Notes under the pieces: generated by a model
What the model was told of the DNA's origin: nothing
What the model saw: the letters and a program-made list of their open reading frames with translations, nothing else
Databases searched by the model: none
Part shown: positions 23,095-32,624 of the stretch, piece by piece
Layout: the number at the start of each line of letters is the position of its first letter
Numbering within the stretch: the stretch's first letter is position 1
Source: Methylotenera_A sp049687015
GTDB taxonomy: Bacteria; Pseudomonadota; Gammaproteobacteria; Burkholderiales; Methylophilaceae
Assembly: GCA_049687015.1 (NCBI GenBank)
Contig: JBAVIP010000058.1
Location: 1-59,129 of the forward strand
Reading direction: 5' to 3'
DNA: 59,129 bases
Program-made: the position numbers and the translations under genes

Positions 23095-25437
23095 ATGGCT
23101 ATTGATCCAGTATGTGGAATGATGGTAGATGAGCAGTCGGCTGCTGGCAGCGCCATTTACGCAGGCAAAAAATATTTCTTTTGTTCAACACATTGTCAGC
23201 ATGAGTTCGGGGCCAATCCAGCCAAGTATGTGGGCCGCACCGAAGCACCCCATAGCCATGCCAATCACCAAGACCACGATACGGCCGAAACCGAAAAGTT
23301 GATAATAATCACTGAGCCAGCCAATACCCATGGCTCAGGGATAGTTTACACTTGCCCGATGCACCCAGAGGTGCGTCAAGACCATGCAGGAGCCTGCCCC
23401 AAATGTGGCATGGCACTGGAACCCGAGATGCCAAGTCTAGGGGAGGGCGAAGACCCCGAACTGGTAGACTTCAGGCAAAGATTTATCTGGACATTGCCGC
23501 TGACCTTCATCGTTACTGTTCTTGCGATGGCAGGCCACCGTTTGCAGTGGTTCAGCATGGCTACGCAGAGCTGGATCGAGCTTGTGCTCACATTGCCGGT
23601 TGTGCTGTGGGCAGGCATGCCATTCTTTCAGCGAGGCGTACGGTCAATAGTCAACCGCAGTCCGAATATGTGGACATTGATTGGACTGGGCACTTTTTCA
23701 GCCTTTGTTTACAGCGTAGCCGCCACGGCCGTGCCCGGAGTGTTTCCTGCATCGTTCAAGTCTATGGGTCGCGTATCAGTTTACTTTGAGGCGGCAGCGG
23801 TGATTATTTCACTGACTCTACTTGGTCAGATTCTTGAGCTTAAGGCGCGTTCTAAAACCTCGGCAGCGATTAAGTCTTTGCTTGGTTTGGCGCCCAAAAC
23901 AGCGCGACGCATCAATGCCGATGGCATCGAAGAAGACGTTCCTTTGACTCACGTGCATGTCGGTGATACGTTGCGCGTACGCCCTGGTGAGAAGGTGCCT
24001 GTTGATGCCGTGGTGATTGAGGGTAGCAGTGCAGTGGATGAATCTATGCTTACCGGTGAGCCGGTACCCGTCACCAAGCATGCTGGTGACAAACTGATCG
24101 GCGCGACACTTAATACTTCTGGTGCATTGGTGATACAAGCCGAAAAGGTAGGTTCGCAGACTGTGCTTGCCGGCATAGTGCAGATGGTCTTGCAGGCGCA
24201 GCGCTCCAGGGCGCCGATGCAGCGCATGGCCGATAAGGTGGCCGGCTATTTTGTTGTGACTGTCGTTTGTGTGGCGCTGCTGACTTTTTTCGCCTGGGGG
24301 TTGTTTGGGCCACAACCAAGCTGGGTCTATGGGCTCATTAATGCAGTGGCCGTGCTCATTATTGCTTGCCCTTGTGCACTGGGCTTGGCTACGCCAATGT
24401 CAATTATGGTGGCTACCGGCAAGGCCGCCACGCAGGGTGTGCTATTTCGAGATGCGGCGGCGATTGAGAACTTTCGCAAGGTAGATACGCTCGTTGTGGA
24501 TAAAACCGGCACGCTGACAGAAGGTAAGCCGCGATTCGATCGTGCCATAGCCAACACAGGGTTTGCCGAAGGTGAAGTGTTGCGCCTTGCGGCGAGTCTT
24601 GATCAGGGTAGCGAACATCCTTTGGCCGAGGCCATTGTGCAAGCGGCTCGTGAACGTGGACTCACACTTGATAGGGTTGATGGTTTTGAATCCAGCACCG
24701 GCATCGGCGTTCGCGGTAACGTGGCAGGTAAGCGCATGGCGCTTGGCAATGCCGCGCTGATGCATCAGTTGGACATATCTGTTGAAAACTTAAAGTCTCA
24801 GGCCGAAACGTTGCGTGCTGAAGGCGCAAGTGTGATGCTGCTGGCGGTTGATGGCCAACTTGCCGGCCTGCTGGCGGTATCTGATCCAATCAAAGCCAGC
24901 ACGATGGAGGCTTTGGCCACACTGATGTCATCAGGCATGCGAGTAATCATGGCGACAGGGGATGGGCTGACGACAGCAAAGGCGGTTGCGGCTAAATTGG
25001 GCATAGAGGAAGTATATGGTGAAGTAAAACCCGCCGACAAACTGGCTCTGGTCGATAAGTTGCAACGTGAAGGTCGCATTGTGGCAATGGCAGGTGATGG
25101 CATTAACGATGCCCCGGCACTGGCCAAGGCTGACGTGGGCGTGGCAATGGGTACGGGCACAGATGTGGCAATGAATAGCGCACCGGTAACTCTGGTTAAA
25201 GGCGATTTGCGTGGCATCGCCCAGGCAAGAATTATCTCTGAGCATACTATCGCCAATATGAAGCAAAATCTCGCCTTCGCATTTGTTTATAACACGCTGG
25301 GCATACCATTGGCTGCGGGTGTGTTGTATCCCCTTACGGGCTGGCTACTTTCACCGATGATCGCGGCACTTGCAATGAGCTTGAGTTCCGTTTCGGTAAT
25401 TACCAATGCATTGCGTTTAAGGCGGCCAGGCCGCTAA
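23095..25437 (+). CDS. copA: copper/silver-type heavy-metal P-ATPase with YHS and heavy-metal-binding domains
   Basis: A 780-residue P1B-ATPase. It starts with a YHS domain (DPVCGMMVDE, CSTHC). A heavy-metal-binding domain follows near residue 85 (YTCPMHPEVR, GACPKCGMAL) in place of a classical HMA domain. Membrane helices, TGEPVPV (actuator), the CPC metal site in IIACPCALGLATP (about 425), the phosphorylated Asp in DKTGTLTEGKP (about 469) and GDGINDAPALAKADVGVAMG are all present. CPC indicates Cu(I)/Ag(I) export. The YHS plus metal-binding N-terminus is the SilP-like subtype. Induction could be metal- or stress-linked. Confidence 0.9.
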   Translation: MAIDPVCGMMVDEQSAAGSAIYAGKKYFFCSTHCQHEFGANPAKYVGRTEAPHSHANHQDHDTAETEKLIIITEPANTHGSGIVYTCPMHPEVRQDHAGACPKCGMALEPEMPSLGEGEDPELVDFRQRFIWTLPLTFIVTVLAMAGHRLQWFSMATQSWIELVLTLPVVLWAGMPFFQRGVRSIVNRSPNMWTLIGLGTFSAFVYSVAATAVPGVFPASFKSMGRVSVYFEAAAVIISLTLLGQILELKARSKTSAAIKSLLGLAPKTARRINADGIEEDVPLTHVHVGDTLRVRPGEKVPVDAVVIEGSSAVDESMLTGEPVPVTKHAGDKLIGATLNTSGALVIQAEKVGSQTVLAGIVQMVLQAQRSRAPMQRMADKVAGYFVVTVVCVALLTFFAWGLFGPQPSWVYGLINAVAVLIIACPCALGLATPMSIMVATGKAATQGVLFRDAAAIENFRKVDTLVVDKTGTLTEGKPRFDRAIANTGFAEGEVLRLAASLDQGSEHPLAEAIVQAARERGLTLDRVDGFESSTGIGVRGNVAGKRMALGNAALMHQLDISVENLKSQAETLRAEGASVMLLAVDGQLAGLLAVSDPIKASTMEALATLMSSGMRVIMATGDGLTTAKAVAAKLGIEEVYGEVKPADKLALVDKLQREGRIVAMAGDGINDAPALAKADVGVAMGTGTDVAMNSAPVTLVKGDLRGIAQARIISEHTIANMKQNLAFAFVYNTLGIPLAAGVLYPLTGWLLSPMIAALAMSLSSVSVITNALRLRRPGR

Positions 25438-25524
25438 GGGAATACGTCCAGGGAGGGAATCAGTTTAGGTACCAATCAAGTTAAATAAACCGCTTGAAGT
25501 TGATACTTATCCTGCTTTGAAATG

Positions 25525-26118
25525 CTATTTCAGTTGCCAGCGCAACCAGGTAAACAAGATATTGCCGTTGCCCTCGCCACCAGGAATGTAAGCTGATTGC
25601 ACTGCTAATTGCTTATATTCAACCGAGAAAAGGGGAGCAATCACAGGGATTGGCAGGTAGTGCATATCTTCACGCAGTGTCAAACCAAGCGTATATCCAG
25701 CACCTAATCGAAAGTTATCGGTAGGCCGCCACATTTTTTGAAATCCAAATCCCACCACAGGCTCTATATCTCGATGAGAGTCTGAAAAAGCCATTGCGTA
25801 GAAACCGTTCCAGTCGCCATCATCATCGAATCTGTATTTGCCCACACCCAAGCCCCAGGGGTGTTCATTGTAGCCGTCAATTTTTTCCGAGCTATAGTAA
25901 TTGCGGTTGTGCCAAGCGTTTACGGGCACATATAGCTCATAGTTTGTTGATTGCCAGGTTTGGGATAATGAGTCTTGAGCGCGAGACCAAACACTGTTGC
26001 TTTCTTGATCTTCTGCAAAGGTTGTAATAGCGATTACTGACATCAGTAATGCAGCTATAAGCTGCTGTAGCTTAATAGTTGAAGTTCGAATGGTTACAAG
26101 ATTTAGCAACATGGTCAT
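25525..26118 (-). CDS. pagP: lipid A palmitoyltransferase PagP
   Basis: A 197-residue outer-membrane acyltransferase. It has a signal peptide, then conserved PagP blocks: YELYVPVNAWHNRNYYSSEKIDGYNEHPWG with the active-site His, DGDWNGFYAMAFSDSH, GFQKMWRP, LPIPVIAPLFSVEY and a C-terminal beta strand ending LFTWLRWQ. PagP transfers palmitate from phospholipid to lipid A and so hardens the outer membrane. The gene stands alone between the P-ATPase and the ArsR gene and is on the opposite strand to the former. Confidence 0.9.
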   Translation of the reverse strand: MTMLLNLVTIRTSTIKLQQLIAALLMSVIAITTFAEDQESNSVWSRAQDSLSQTWQSTNYELYVPVNAWHNRNYYSSEKIDGYNEHPWGLGVGKYRFDDDGDWNGFYAMAFSDSHRDIEPVVGFGFQKMWRPTDNFRLGAGYTLGLTLREDMHYLPIPVIAPLFSVEYKQLAVQSAYIPGGEGNGNILFTWLRWQLK

Positions 26119-26184
26119 TATGACAAGTAAATTTTAGTATAGGGGAGTTAGCTGACGTCCCAGTAAATAATTCTAACACATTAT

Positions 26185-26538
26185 TTATCGCGAGGCGGCC
26201 TGCTGGCTGGCTGTAAATATTTTACTGATCTCGGCTTCTAAGGCCATTCTATTGCCTATCTGACCGCAGACCAGATCGCAAAGCTCGTAAACGCTGGAAT
26301 CAGCAATACTGTAATACACGCAGTTTCCACGGGATTCTCGCTTGACCAGACCGTACTGTGCTAGCAGTGAAAGATGCTTGGAGACATTTGCCTGCGTGCC
26401 GCCTGATATTTCCGTTAACTGGCTGACATTTTTCTCGCCATCCTGTAGTGCATTCAGCACTTTGAGTCGCATTGGCTCGGCCAGTGCCTTGAAGTACTTG
26501 GCTACGTACTGAAGCGCTTTATCATCAAGTTTGCTCAT
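26185..26538 (-). CDS. ArsR/SmtB-family repressor
   Basis: A 117-residue winged-helix regulator (LAEPMRLKVLNALQDGEKNVSQL, TQANVSKHLSLLAQYGLVKRE, then the wing GNCVYYSI). Cysteines are at residues 73, 87 and 91. They do not match the classical ELCV(C/G) arsenic site or the two-cysteine positions I recall for persulfide sensors BigR/SqrR, so the inducer is undecided. A thiol-reactive inducer is plausible given the sulfide genes downstream. It is divergent from the RND operon across 139 bases that contain a promoter overlapped by a dyad, so it probably represses both. Confidence 0.88.
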   Translation of the reverse strand: MSKLDDKALQYVAKYFKALAEPMRLKVLNALQDGEKNVSQLTEISGGTQANVSKHLSLLAQYGLVKRESRGNCVYYSIADSSVYELCDLVCGQIGNRMALEAEISKIFTASQQAASR

Positions 26539-26592
26539 GTTTTAACACCTACCGTATTCCAGATGAAATAAATTATACACGATATTTATTTA

Positions 26593-26621
26593 TTGACTAT
26601 ATAACTATATGGTAATATAGT
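26593..26621 (+). promoter_or_regulatory. promoter of the RND/sulfur operon overlapped by a likely ArsR operator
   Basis: TTGACT (26593-26598), a 17-base spacer, and TATAGT (26616-26621) make a near-consensus vegetative promoter. An inverted repeat ACTATA/TATAGT (26596-26601 and 26616-26621) lies exactly over both hexamers, as expected for a repressor that blocks polymerase. On the minus strand a TATAAT (26577-26572) could serve the arsR gene, so the two promoters face away from a shared operator. Confidence 0.65.
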
Positions 26622-26677
26622 AATTAATATTAGCAGGTTATTAAACTGGCTTCGGCATTGTTCAAGGAAAAATAAGT

Positions 26678-27736
26678 TTGATTAAACAATATTACTGGTT
26701 TTTGGTTTTGATACGCTTTTTAGGCATTGCCTTTTTAAGTATCACCTTTTCGCCTATTGCTGGCGCAGCAAGCTTAGCCACGGTAGCTGTTAAGCAGTCG
26801 AATAATGAAACCACTTTTACGGCGGAAGGGGTAGTTGAGGCGGTAAAAGCCAGCGTAATTGCACCGCAGGTGGCCGGAAGTATCACCGCGTTGCCAGTAA
26901 AAGCTGGAGATCACGTCAAGGCGGGTCAGTTGTTAGCACGTATTGACACGCGTATGGCGGCACAACAATCTATGGCGAATCAGGCGCAAGTGGCGGCTGC
27001 ACAGGCACAGTTAAGTGCCGCGCGTAAGGAATATGAGCGCAAGCATCGCCTGTATGAAAAACAATATATCAGCCAAGCCGCGCTGGAGCGTGCTGAGTCA
27101 GATTACAAAACAGCCGAAGCGCAAACCAAGGCGCAACTTGCGCAAACGGGTATGTCCAGTGTGCAAACAGGTTTGCATGCTATCACCGCTCCGTATTCCG
27201 GCGTGATTGCCGAGGTGATGACGGAGGTGGGCGGCATGGCAATGCCAGGTCAGCCAATACTTGCTTTATACGACCCAAGCGGATTTCGCGTTAAGGTGAA
27301 TGTGCCACAAAGCCAGCTAGCTAATTTAAAAGCAGGATCAAGTGTAAACGTACAAGTTCCGGCGGCCTCTGAAGGAGAGCGTAGTGTAATAAGCACTAAT
27401 TTAACGGTATTGCCTACAGCTGATTCAGTGAGCAATATGTCTATAGTGCGTCTAGTATTGCCACAGAATTTAGCTAGTATCAGGCCAGGCATGTTTGCCC
27501 GCGCCATGCTGCCAGTGAATGATGTAAAAGGCAAAGGTCAAATTTTTGTGCCAGCAAAATCAGTGATTAAGCGCAGTGAATTGATGGCAGTGTATGTGGT
27601 AGATAAGAAAGGCCGTCCACAGCTTAGACAAGTGCGGTTAGGGCGTAGGCAAGGCGAAAATATTGAAGTCTTTGCTGGGTTGCAACTAGGTGAGCTAGTC
27701 GCGCTTGACCCAATCGCAGCGGCGAACTTGAAGTAG
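26678..27736 (+). CDS. RND efflux periplasmic adaptor
   Basis: A 352-residue membrane fusion protein. The N-terminal membrane/signal segment is at about 5-30. A lipoyl-like half (VIAPQVAGSITALPVKAGDHVKAGQLLARID), an alpha-helical hairpin (QAQVAAAQAQLSAARKEYERKHRLYEKQ), a second lipoyl half (ITAPYSGVIAEVMTEVGG) and beta-barrel domains follow. It starts at TTG 26678. It links the pump encoded just downstream with the TolC-like channel. It is the first gene after the predicted ArsR-controlled promoter. Confidence 0.9.
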   Translation: MIKQYYWFLVLIRFLGIAFLSITFSPIAGAASLATVAVKQSNNETTFTAEGVVEAVKASVIAPQVAGSITALPVKAGDHVKAGQLLARIDTRMAAQQSMANQAQVAAAQAQLSAARKEYERKHRLYEKQYISQAALERAESDYKTAEAQTKAQLAQTGMSSVQTGLHAITAPYSGVIAEVMTEVGGMAMPGQPILALYDPSGFRVKVNVPQSQLANLKAGSSVNVQVPAASEGERSVISTNLTVLPTADSVSNMSIVRLVLPQNLASIRPGMFARAMLPVNDVKGKGQIFVPAKSVIKRSELMAVYVVDKKGRPQLRQVRLGRRQGENIEVFAGLQLGELVALDPIAAANLK

Positions 27737-27760
27737 CGAGAATTTTAAGAAAAAAGCATA

Positions 27761-30700
27761 GTGACTACAAATACAGACAATTTAGGCGTCTCAGGGCGCA
27801 TAGCCAGATACTTTCAATTAGCGCAAATTACGCCGCTGATTGCGCTGGTAGCGTTGCTGCTTGGCATATTTGCGGTGCTGGTCACGCCGCGTGAAGAAGA
27901 GCCGCAAATCAATGTGACAATGGCGAACGTGTTGATTCCATTCCCTGGGGCTTCAGCAAAAAATGTAGAGCAAATGGTGTCTGTGCCTGCCGAGCAGGTG
28001 CTTTCACAAATAGCGGATGTGGAGCATGTTACCTCGGCTTCCCGCCCTGGCATGTCGGTCATTACCGTGCAGTTTCAAGTCGGTGTGCCGCGCACCGAGG
28101 CTTTGGTTCGCCTATACAACACAATTCAATCCAATCAGGATTGGTTGCCAAAAAATCTTGGCGTGGGTGAGCCTATCGTCAAGCCCAAGGGTATTGATGA
28201 TGTGCCAATTTTAACCGCGACCTTATATGCCAAAAATAATCAGCAAGGTGCTTATGAGCTTGAGCGCGTAGCGCACGCGTTAGAAGCAGAAATCAAGCAT
28301 GTAAAAGGCACGCGCGAGGTGGTAACGCTAGGTGGGCCAGGTCGCGCAGTGAACATCGATGTTGACCCGGTGCGCATGGCGGCATCTAATGTGACGATAG
28401 CTGATATGCGACGTGCACTGCAATCGGCCAATCTTGGCGCGCCACTAGGTGAAGTGACGAATGCCAATCAGTCAATCGCAGTAGAAGTTGGAAAATATTT
28501 CACCGATGCCCAAGATATTGCTGAATTGGTCGTTGGCTTACATAATGGTCGCCCAGTCTATCTCGGCGAGGTTGCTGAAATTAATGATGGCCCGCCCCCC
28601 GCCGAGCGTTATGTTTGGTATGGCGAAGCAGGTAAGAGTACGGTTGAATATCCGGCCGTTACGCTTAGTGTCACCAAAAAACCTGGTCAAAATGCAGTGG
28701 CAGTGGCCGATGCCGTCATCAAGCAGATTGATAGCCTGAAAAATGTGCTGATTCCTGCGGGAGTCGAAGTAAAAATCACCAGAAACTATGGTGAAACTGC
28801 GAATGACAAGGCGCAGAAACTTATACAGAAGCTGATTTTCGCAACTTCTGCCGTTATTGCGCTGGTGTTTTTAGCGCTGGGCCGTCGTGAGGCGGCCATT
28901 GTCGGCACGGCAGTTATCCTAACATTAACAGCTACGCTATTTGCTTCCTGGGCATGGGGCTTTACGCTGAATCGTGTTTCCCTATTTGCGCTGATTTTCT
29001 CGATTGGTATTCTGGTGGATGATGCCATTGTGGTGGTTGAGAATATCCATCGGCATATGAAGCTTAAACCTACGGCGAGCCTGACAGAAATTATCCCCAT
29101 TGCGGTAGATGAAGTTGGCGGGCCAACAATTCTGGCTACGTTAGCCGTGATTGCCGCGCTATTGCCCATGGCATTTGTGAGTGGCCTGATGGGCCCGTAT
29201 ATGAGCCCGATTCCCATCAACGCCAGCATGGGCATGCTGATATCGCTGGCTGTGGCTTTTGTTATTACACCTTGGTTATCCCGCATTTGGTTGCGTCATG
29301 CACATCACGAAGATGCGCTTACTAAAAAAATTGCACCAGTGTTTACACGCATGTTCAGCCCATTCTTGAGTGATATGAATGGCAAAAAGAATCGACGTAA
29401 ATTGTGGCTGGTAGTACTTGGGCTGATTGTTATCTCACTAGCCTTGCCAGCAGCCAAACTGGTGGTATTGAAGATGTTGCCGTTTGATAACAAATCCGAG
29501 TTTCAGGTAGTGGTGGATATGCCTGCCGGAACGCCGCCAGAAAAAACAGCCAGTGTGCTGCATGCAATGACCGCTTACCTGTCTACCGTGCCGGAAGTCA
29601 CCAATTATCAGGCTTATGTAGGTCTTGCTGCACCTATCAATTTTAACGGTTTAGTACGCCAGTATTATCTTAGAGGTGGAGGTGAGGTTGGCGACATTCA
29701 GGTGAATCTGGTAGACAAGCACCATCGCAGTGAACAGAGCCATGCCATTGCCAGCCGCGTTAGACCTGAGTTGCAAAAGATTGCGCATGAAATGGGTGCC
29801 AAAGTGAAAGTGGTAGAAGTGCCGCCTGGGCCACCGGTGCTTTCTCCTATTGTGGCTGAGATATATGGCCCAGTTGATGCTGACAGGTTGAAGCTGGCAA
29901 GGCAAGTTCAACAAGTGTTTGATGGCACTGAAGGCATTGTAGATACCGATAACAGCGGTATTGCTGATGCCAGAAAGATTGAATTGGTGGTCGATAAGAA
30001 AAAAGCTGCGCTGCTTGGCGTTACGCAAGCGGCCGTTGTCAGCACCTTGCGCACAGGCCTGGCTGGCGAAGATGTCACCTATTTGCACGATGCCAGCAAA
30101 TATCCGGCCGGAACACGGCTGCGGTTGCCAGTAGCAGCGCAGGGTGATATTGAAGATCTCCTTAAACTTTCAGTATCAACATCAGGCGGTAAGCTGGTGC
30201 CGATACGCGAACTGGTGACAATAGAAGAAACCTTGCGTGAGCAACCGATTTACCATAAAGACCTATTGCCGGTGAATTATGTAGTGGCTGATATGGCAGG
30301 CAAGCTGGATAGCCCGCTGTACGGCATGTTTAGTATGCGTAAAGCGGTAAGTGAAATACAAGTACCAGGCGGCGGCAAACTTGGCGAATCTTTTATCAGC
30401 CAGCCAGAAGACAATCAGCGCGGCTATGCCCTCAAGTGGGATGGCGAATGGCAGGTGACTTATGAAACCTTCCGCGACATGGGCGCTGCTTATGCGGTTG
30501 GCTTGATATTGATTTATTTGCTGGTGGTTGCGCAGTTTGGCTCATATTTGACACCGCTGATTATCATGGCGCCGATTCCGCTCACCATTATTGGCGTCAT
30601 GCCTGGGCATGCGCTGCTGGGCGCACAATACACAGCCACGTCTATGATCGGCATGATTGCACTGGCTGGAATCATCGTCAGAAACTCTATTTTGTTAGTA

Positions 30701-30952
30701 GATTTTATCAACCTGGAAGTCGCATCAGGCAAGCCATTCAAAGAGGCGGTGATTAACTCAGCCATTACCCGCGCGCAGCCTATCGTACTCACGGCATTAT
30801 CCGCCATGCTGGGGGCGTTCTTTATTCTGGACGACCCGATATTTAACGGTTTGGCCATTTCGCTGATATTCGGTATTTTCGTTTCGACTCTGCTGACGCT
30901 GATCGTGATTCCGCTACTGTACTTTGTGGCGTATCGCCATAAGTTTAACTAG
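27761..30952 (+). CDS. RND efflux pump permease
   Basis: A 1063-residue proton-driven RND transporter beginning at GTG. Twelve membrane segments and two large periplasmic loops are evident. The proton-relay helix reads FSIGILVDDAIVVVENIHRH (about 410-430), and GIIVRNSILLVDFIN lies in the second half. The subtype resembles less-characterised HAE-like pumps (the PPFPGASAKNVEQMV-type N-terminus) rather than CusA metal pumps. The substrate is unknown. The operon setting with rhodanese and SQR suggests export of a toxic compound linked to sulfide or thiols (inference). Confidence 0.9.
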   Translation: MTTNTDNLGVSGRIARYFQLAQITPLIALVALLLGIFAVLVTPREEEPQINVTMANVLIPFPGASAKNVEQMVSVPAEQVLSQIADVEHVTSASRPGMSVITVQFQVGVPRTEALVRLYNTIQSNQDWLPKNLGVGEPIVKPKGIDDVPILTATLYAKNNQQGAYELERVAHALEAEIKHVKGTREVVTLGGPGRAVNIDVDPVRMAASNVTIADMRRALQSANLGAPLGEVTNANQSIAVEVGKYFTDAQDIAELVVGLHNGRPVYLGEVAEINDGPPPAERYVWYGEAGKSTVEYPAVTLSVTKKPGQNAVAVADAVIKQIDSLKNVLIPAGVEVKITRNYGETANDKAQKLIQKLIFATSAVIALVFLALGRREAAIVGTAVILTLTATLFASWAWGFTLNRVSLFALIFSIGILVDDAIVVVENIHRHMKLKPTASLTEIIPIAVDEVGGPTILATLAVIAALLPMAFVSGLMGPYMSPIPINASMGMLISLAVAFVITPWLSRIWLRHAHHEDALTKKIAPVFTRMFSPFLSDMNGKKNRRKLWLVVLGLIVISLALPAAKLVVLKMLPFDNKSEFQVVVDMPAGTPPEKTASVLHAMTAYLSTVPEVTNYQAYVGLAAPINFNGLVRQYYLRGGGEVGDIQVNLVDKHHRSEQSHAIASRVRPELQKIAHEMGAKVKVVEVPPGPPVLSPIVAEIYGPVDADRLKLARQVQQVFDGTEGIVDTDNSGIADARKIELVVDKKKAALLGVTQAAVVSTLRTGLAGEDVTYLHDASKYPAGTRLRLPVAAQGDIEDLLKLSVSTSGGKLVPIRELVTIEETLREQPIYHKDLLPVNYVVADMAGKLDSPLYGMFSMRKAVSEIQVPGGGKLGESFISQPEDNQRGYALKWDGEWQVTYETFRDMGAAYAVGLILIYLLVVAQFGSYLTPLIIMAPIPLTIIGVMPGHALLGAQYTATSMIGMIALAGIIVRNSILLVDFINLEVASGKPFKEAVINSAITRAQPIVLTALSAMLGAFFILDDPIFNGLAISLIFGIFVSTLLTLIVIPLLYFVAYRHKFN

Positions 30953-30977
30953 GTAAATTTAATTAGGAGAAATTAAG

Positions 30978-31187
30978 ATGACTTCATGGAAATTGGTTCG
31001 TGTGATTGCTGGCTTATTGATACTGCTGTCGCTTACGTTGGGCGTGCCAGAAAGCCCATTATTCGTGAGCAAGTACTGGTTGTACTTTACCGCTTTTATT
31101 GGGGTTAATCTATTCCAAAGCGGTTTGACCAACTGGTGTCTGATGGAAAATATTTTGCGCAAACTGGGTGTGCGCGCAGGCTGTTAA
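30978..31187 (+). CDS. DUF2892 (YgaP-like transmembrane) protein
   Basis: A 69-residue protein with two membrane helices: VIAGLLILLSLTLG and YWLYFTAFIGVNLFQSGLTNW. The C-terminus ENILRKLGVRAGC is cysteine-ended. DUF2892 proteins correspond to the membrane part of YgaP, where they are fused to or neighbour rhodanese domains. Here a separate rhodanese lipoprotein lies two genes downstream. Its stop overlaps the next start (TAATG). Confidence 0.85.
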   Translation: MTSWKLVRVIAGLLILLSLTLGVPESPLFVSKYWLYFTAFIGVNLFQSGLTNWCLMENILRKLGVRAGC

Positions 31188-32581
31188 TGATGCATATCAA
31201 CAAATCTGTTAAGACTTCATTGCTATTGCTGATGCTGACGGCAAGTCAGGCACAGGCTTTTGATCTATTGGAAGCCTGGCAAGCAGCGCGTACATACGAT
31301 CCGCAGTTTGCCTCTGCCCGTGCAGGTGCCGAAGCCGGCCGCACCAAAACCTTACAGGCACAGGCACTGAAAAGCCCGCAAGTGACGCTTAACGCCGGTG
31401 CTGCGGGTGTAAACAGCGATAACAAGATTACCGATGCGCAGTTTTCTAATGCCCAATTCGCTGGAGGCGGTGCGGGTGCGAAAGGTACAACAGACTTCCG
31501 CACCAGAACCGATGGCGGCCTCAATCTGAACATGAATCTGCGTGCTGAATATCCGCTCTATGATGCCACACGCAATAATTCTGCGGTACAGCTCAATAAA
31601 CAGGCGCAACTAGCCGAAGTGCAATTGACCGCCGATGAGCAGCATCTCATGCAGCGAGTGGCACAGAGCTATTTTGACACGCTGCTGGCGGCAGACACGC
31701 TGGCAACGCTTAAGACGCAACAAGCGGCGGTGGCCGAGGCGCTGGCCAGTTCAAAAGAGCGGTTCAGGGAAGGCGATGTGGCTATTATCGACACGCATGA
31801 AACACAGGCGCGCTACGATATGCTAGCTTCGCAGGTGCTTGAAGCCGAAAGCAATCTGCAGCTTGCTCGCGCTGCCCTGGCTGATATGACTGGCAATCAG
31901 GATGCAGCACTGGCGCAGTTGCCCCGGAAGGCTGATTTGCAGCGTTATGTGGGCGGTGATCTGCAAGGCTGGCTCGGCCGTGCGCAAAGCAATCATCCGC
32001 AGGTGCAGGCACAGCAGTTGCAGCAGGATATTGCGCATTCCGAAAGTGATAAATTTCAAACCAAGTATTCGCCAGTGCTTAATCTGGTTGCCCAGGCGGG
32101 CGGCGAGCGCTTGCAGGGCTTAAGCGGCAATGATGCCGATCTTACCAATCGCCAGCTGAGCCTTGGCGTGCAATTGACCATTCCCCTGTATAGCGGCGGT
32201 ATGCGCGGTGCTAAATATCAGGAGGCGATTGCGCTGGAAGACAAAGCCCGCAACCAGACTGAATTTGCACGCCAGCAGGCGGCGCGTGATGCCAGGTCTG
32301 CATGGATGGCAGTGACTGTGGGGCAGGGGCAAGTCAAGGCGCTGGAGCAGGCAGAGCATTCCGCCGAAATCAAGCTGGATTCCACCCGCCTCGGGCGTGA
32401 TGTGGGCGACCGGACGACACTCGATGTGCTGAATTCTGAACAGGAACTTTACAACACGCGCCTCGCCCTTTATCGCAGCCGATATCAGGTGTTGCTGGCA
32501 CTTACAAACCTTTCCGCGGCGGCAGGTGAACTAGGCGAACCGCGTTTGCAGGAAATCAACCAGTTGCTCATTAGCAAGTAA
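31187..32581 (+). CDS. TolC-family outer-membrane channel
   Basis: About 464 residues starting MMHINKSVKTSLLLLMLTAS, a clear signal peptide ending AQA; the longer frame from 31136 adds unrelated residues. FDLLEAWQAARTYDPQFASARA and two repeats of long periplasmic helices with beta strands match the TolC-like outer-membrane efflux protein family. It completes the tripartite RND system with the two preceding genes. Its ATG overlaps the DUF2892 stop, supporting this start. Confidence 0.9.
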   Translation: MMHINKSVKTSLLLLMLTASQAQAFDLLEAWQAARTYDPQFASARAGAEAGRTKTLQAQALKSPQVTLNAGAAGVNSDNKITDAQFSNAQFAGGGAGAKGTTDFRTRTDGGLNLNMNLRAEYPLYDATRNNSAVQLNKQAQLAEVQLTADEQHLMQRVAQSYFDTLLAADTLATLKTQQAAVAEALASSKERFREGDVAIIDTHETQARYDMLASQVLEAESNLQLARAALADMTGNQDAALAQLPRKADLQRYVGGDLQGWLGRAQSNHPQVQAQQLQQDIAHSESDKFQTKYSPVLNLVAQAGGERLQGLSGNDADLTNRQLSLGVQLTIPLYSGGMRGAKYQEAIALEDKARNQTEFARQQAARDARSAWMAVTVGQGQVKALEQAEHSAEIKLDSTRLGRDVGDRTTLDVLNSEQELYNTRLALYRSRYQVLLALTNLSAAAGELGEPRLQEINQLLISK

Positions 32582-32624
32582 TTTTAACCCAAATAATTTT
32601 TTACTACGAAATAGGAAAAAAACC

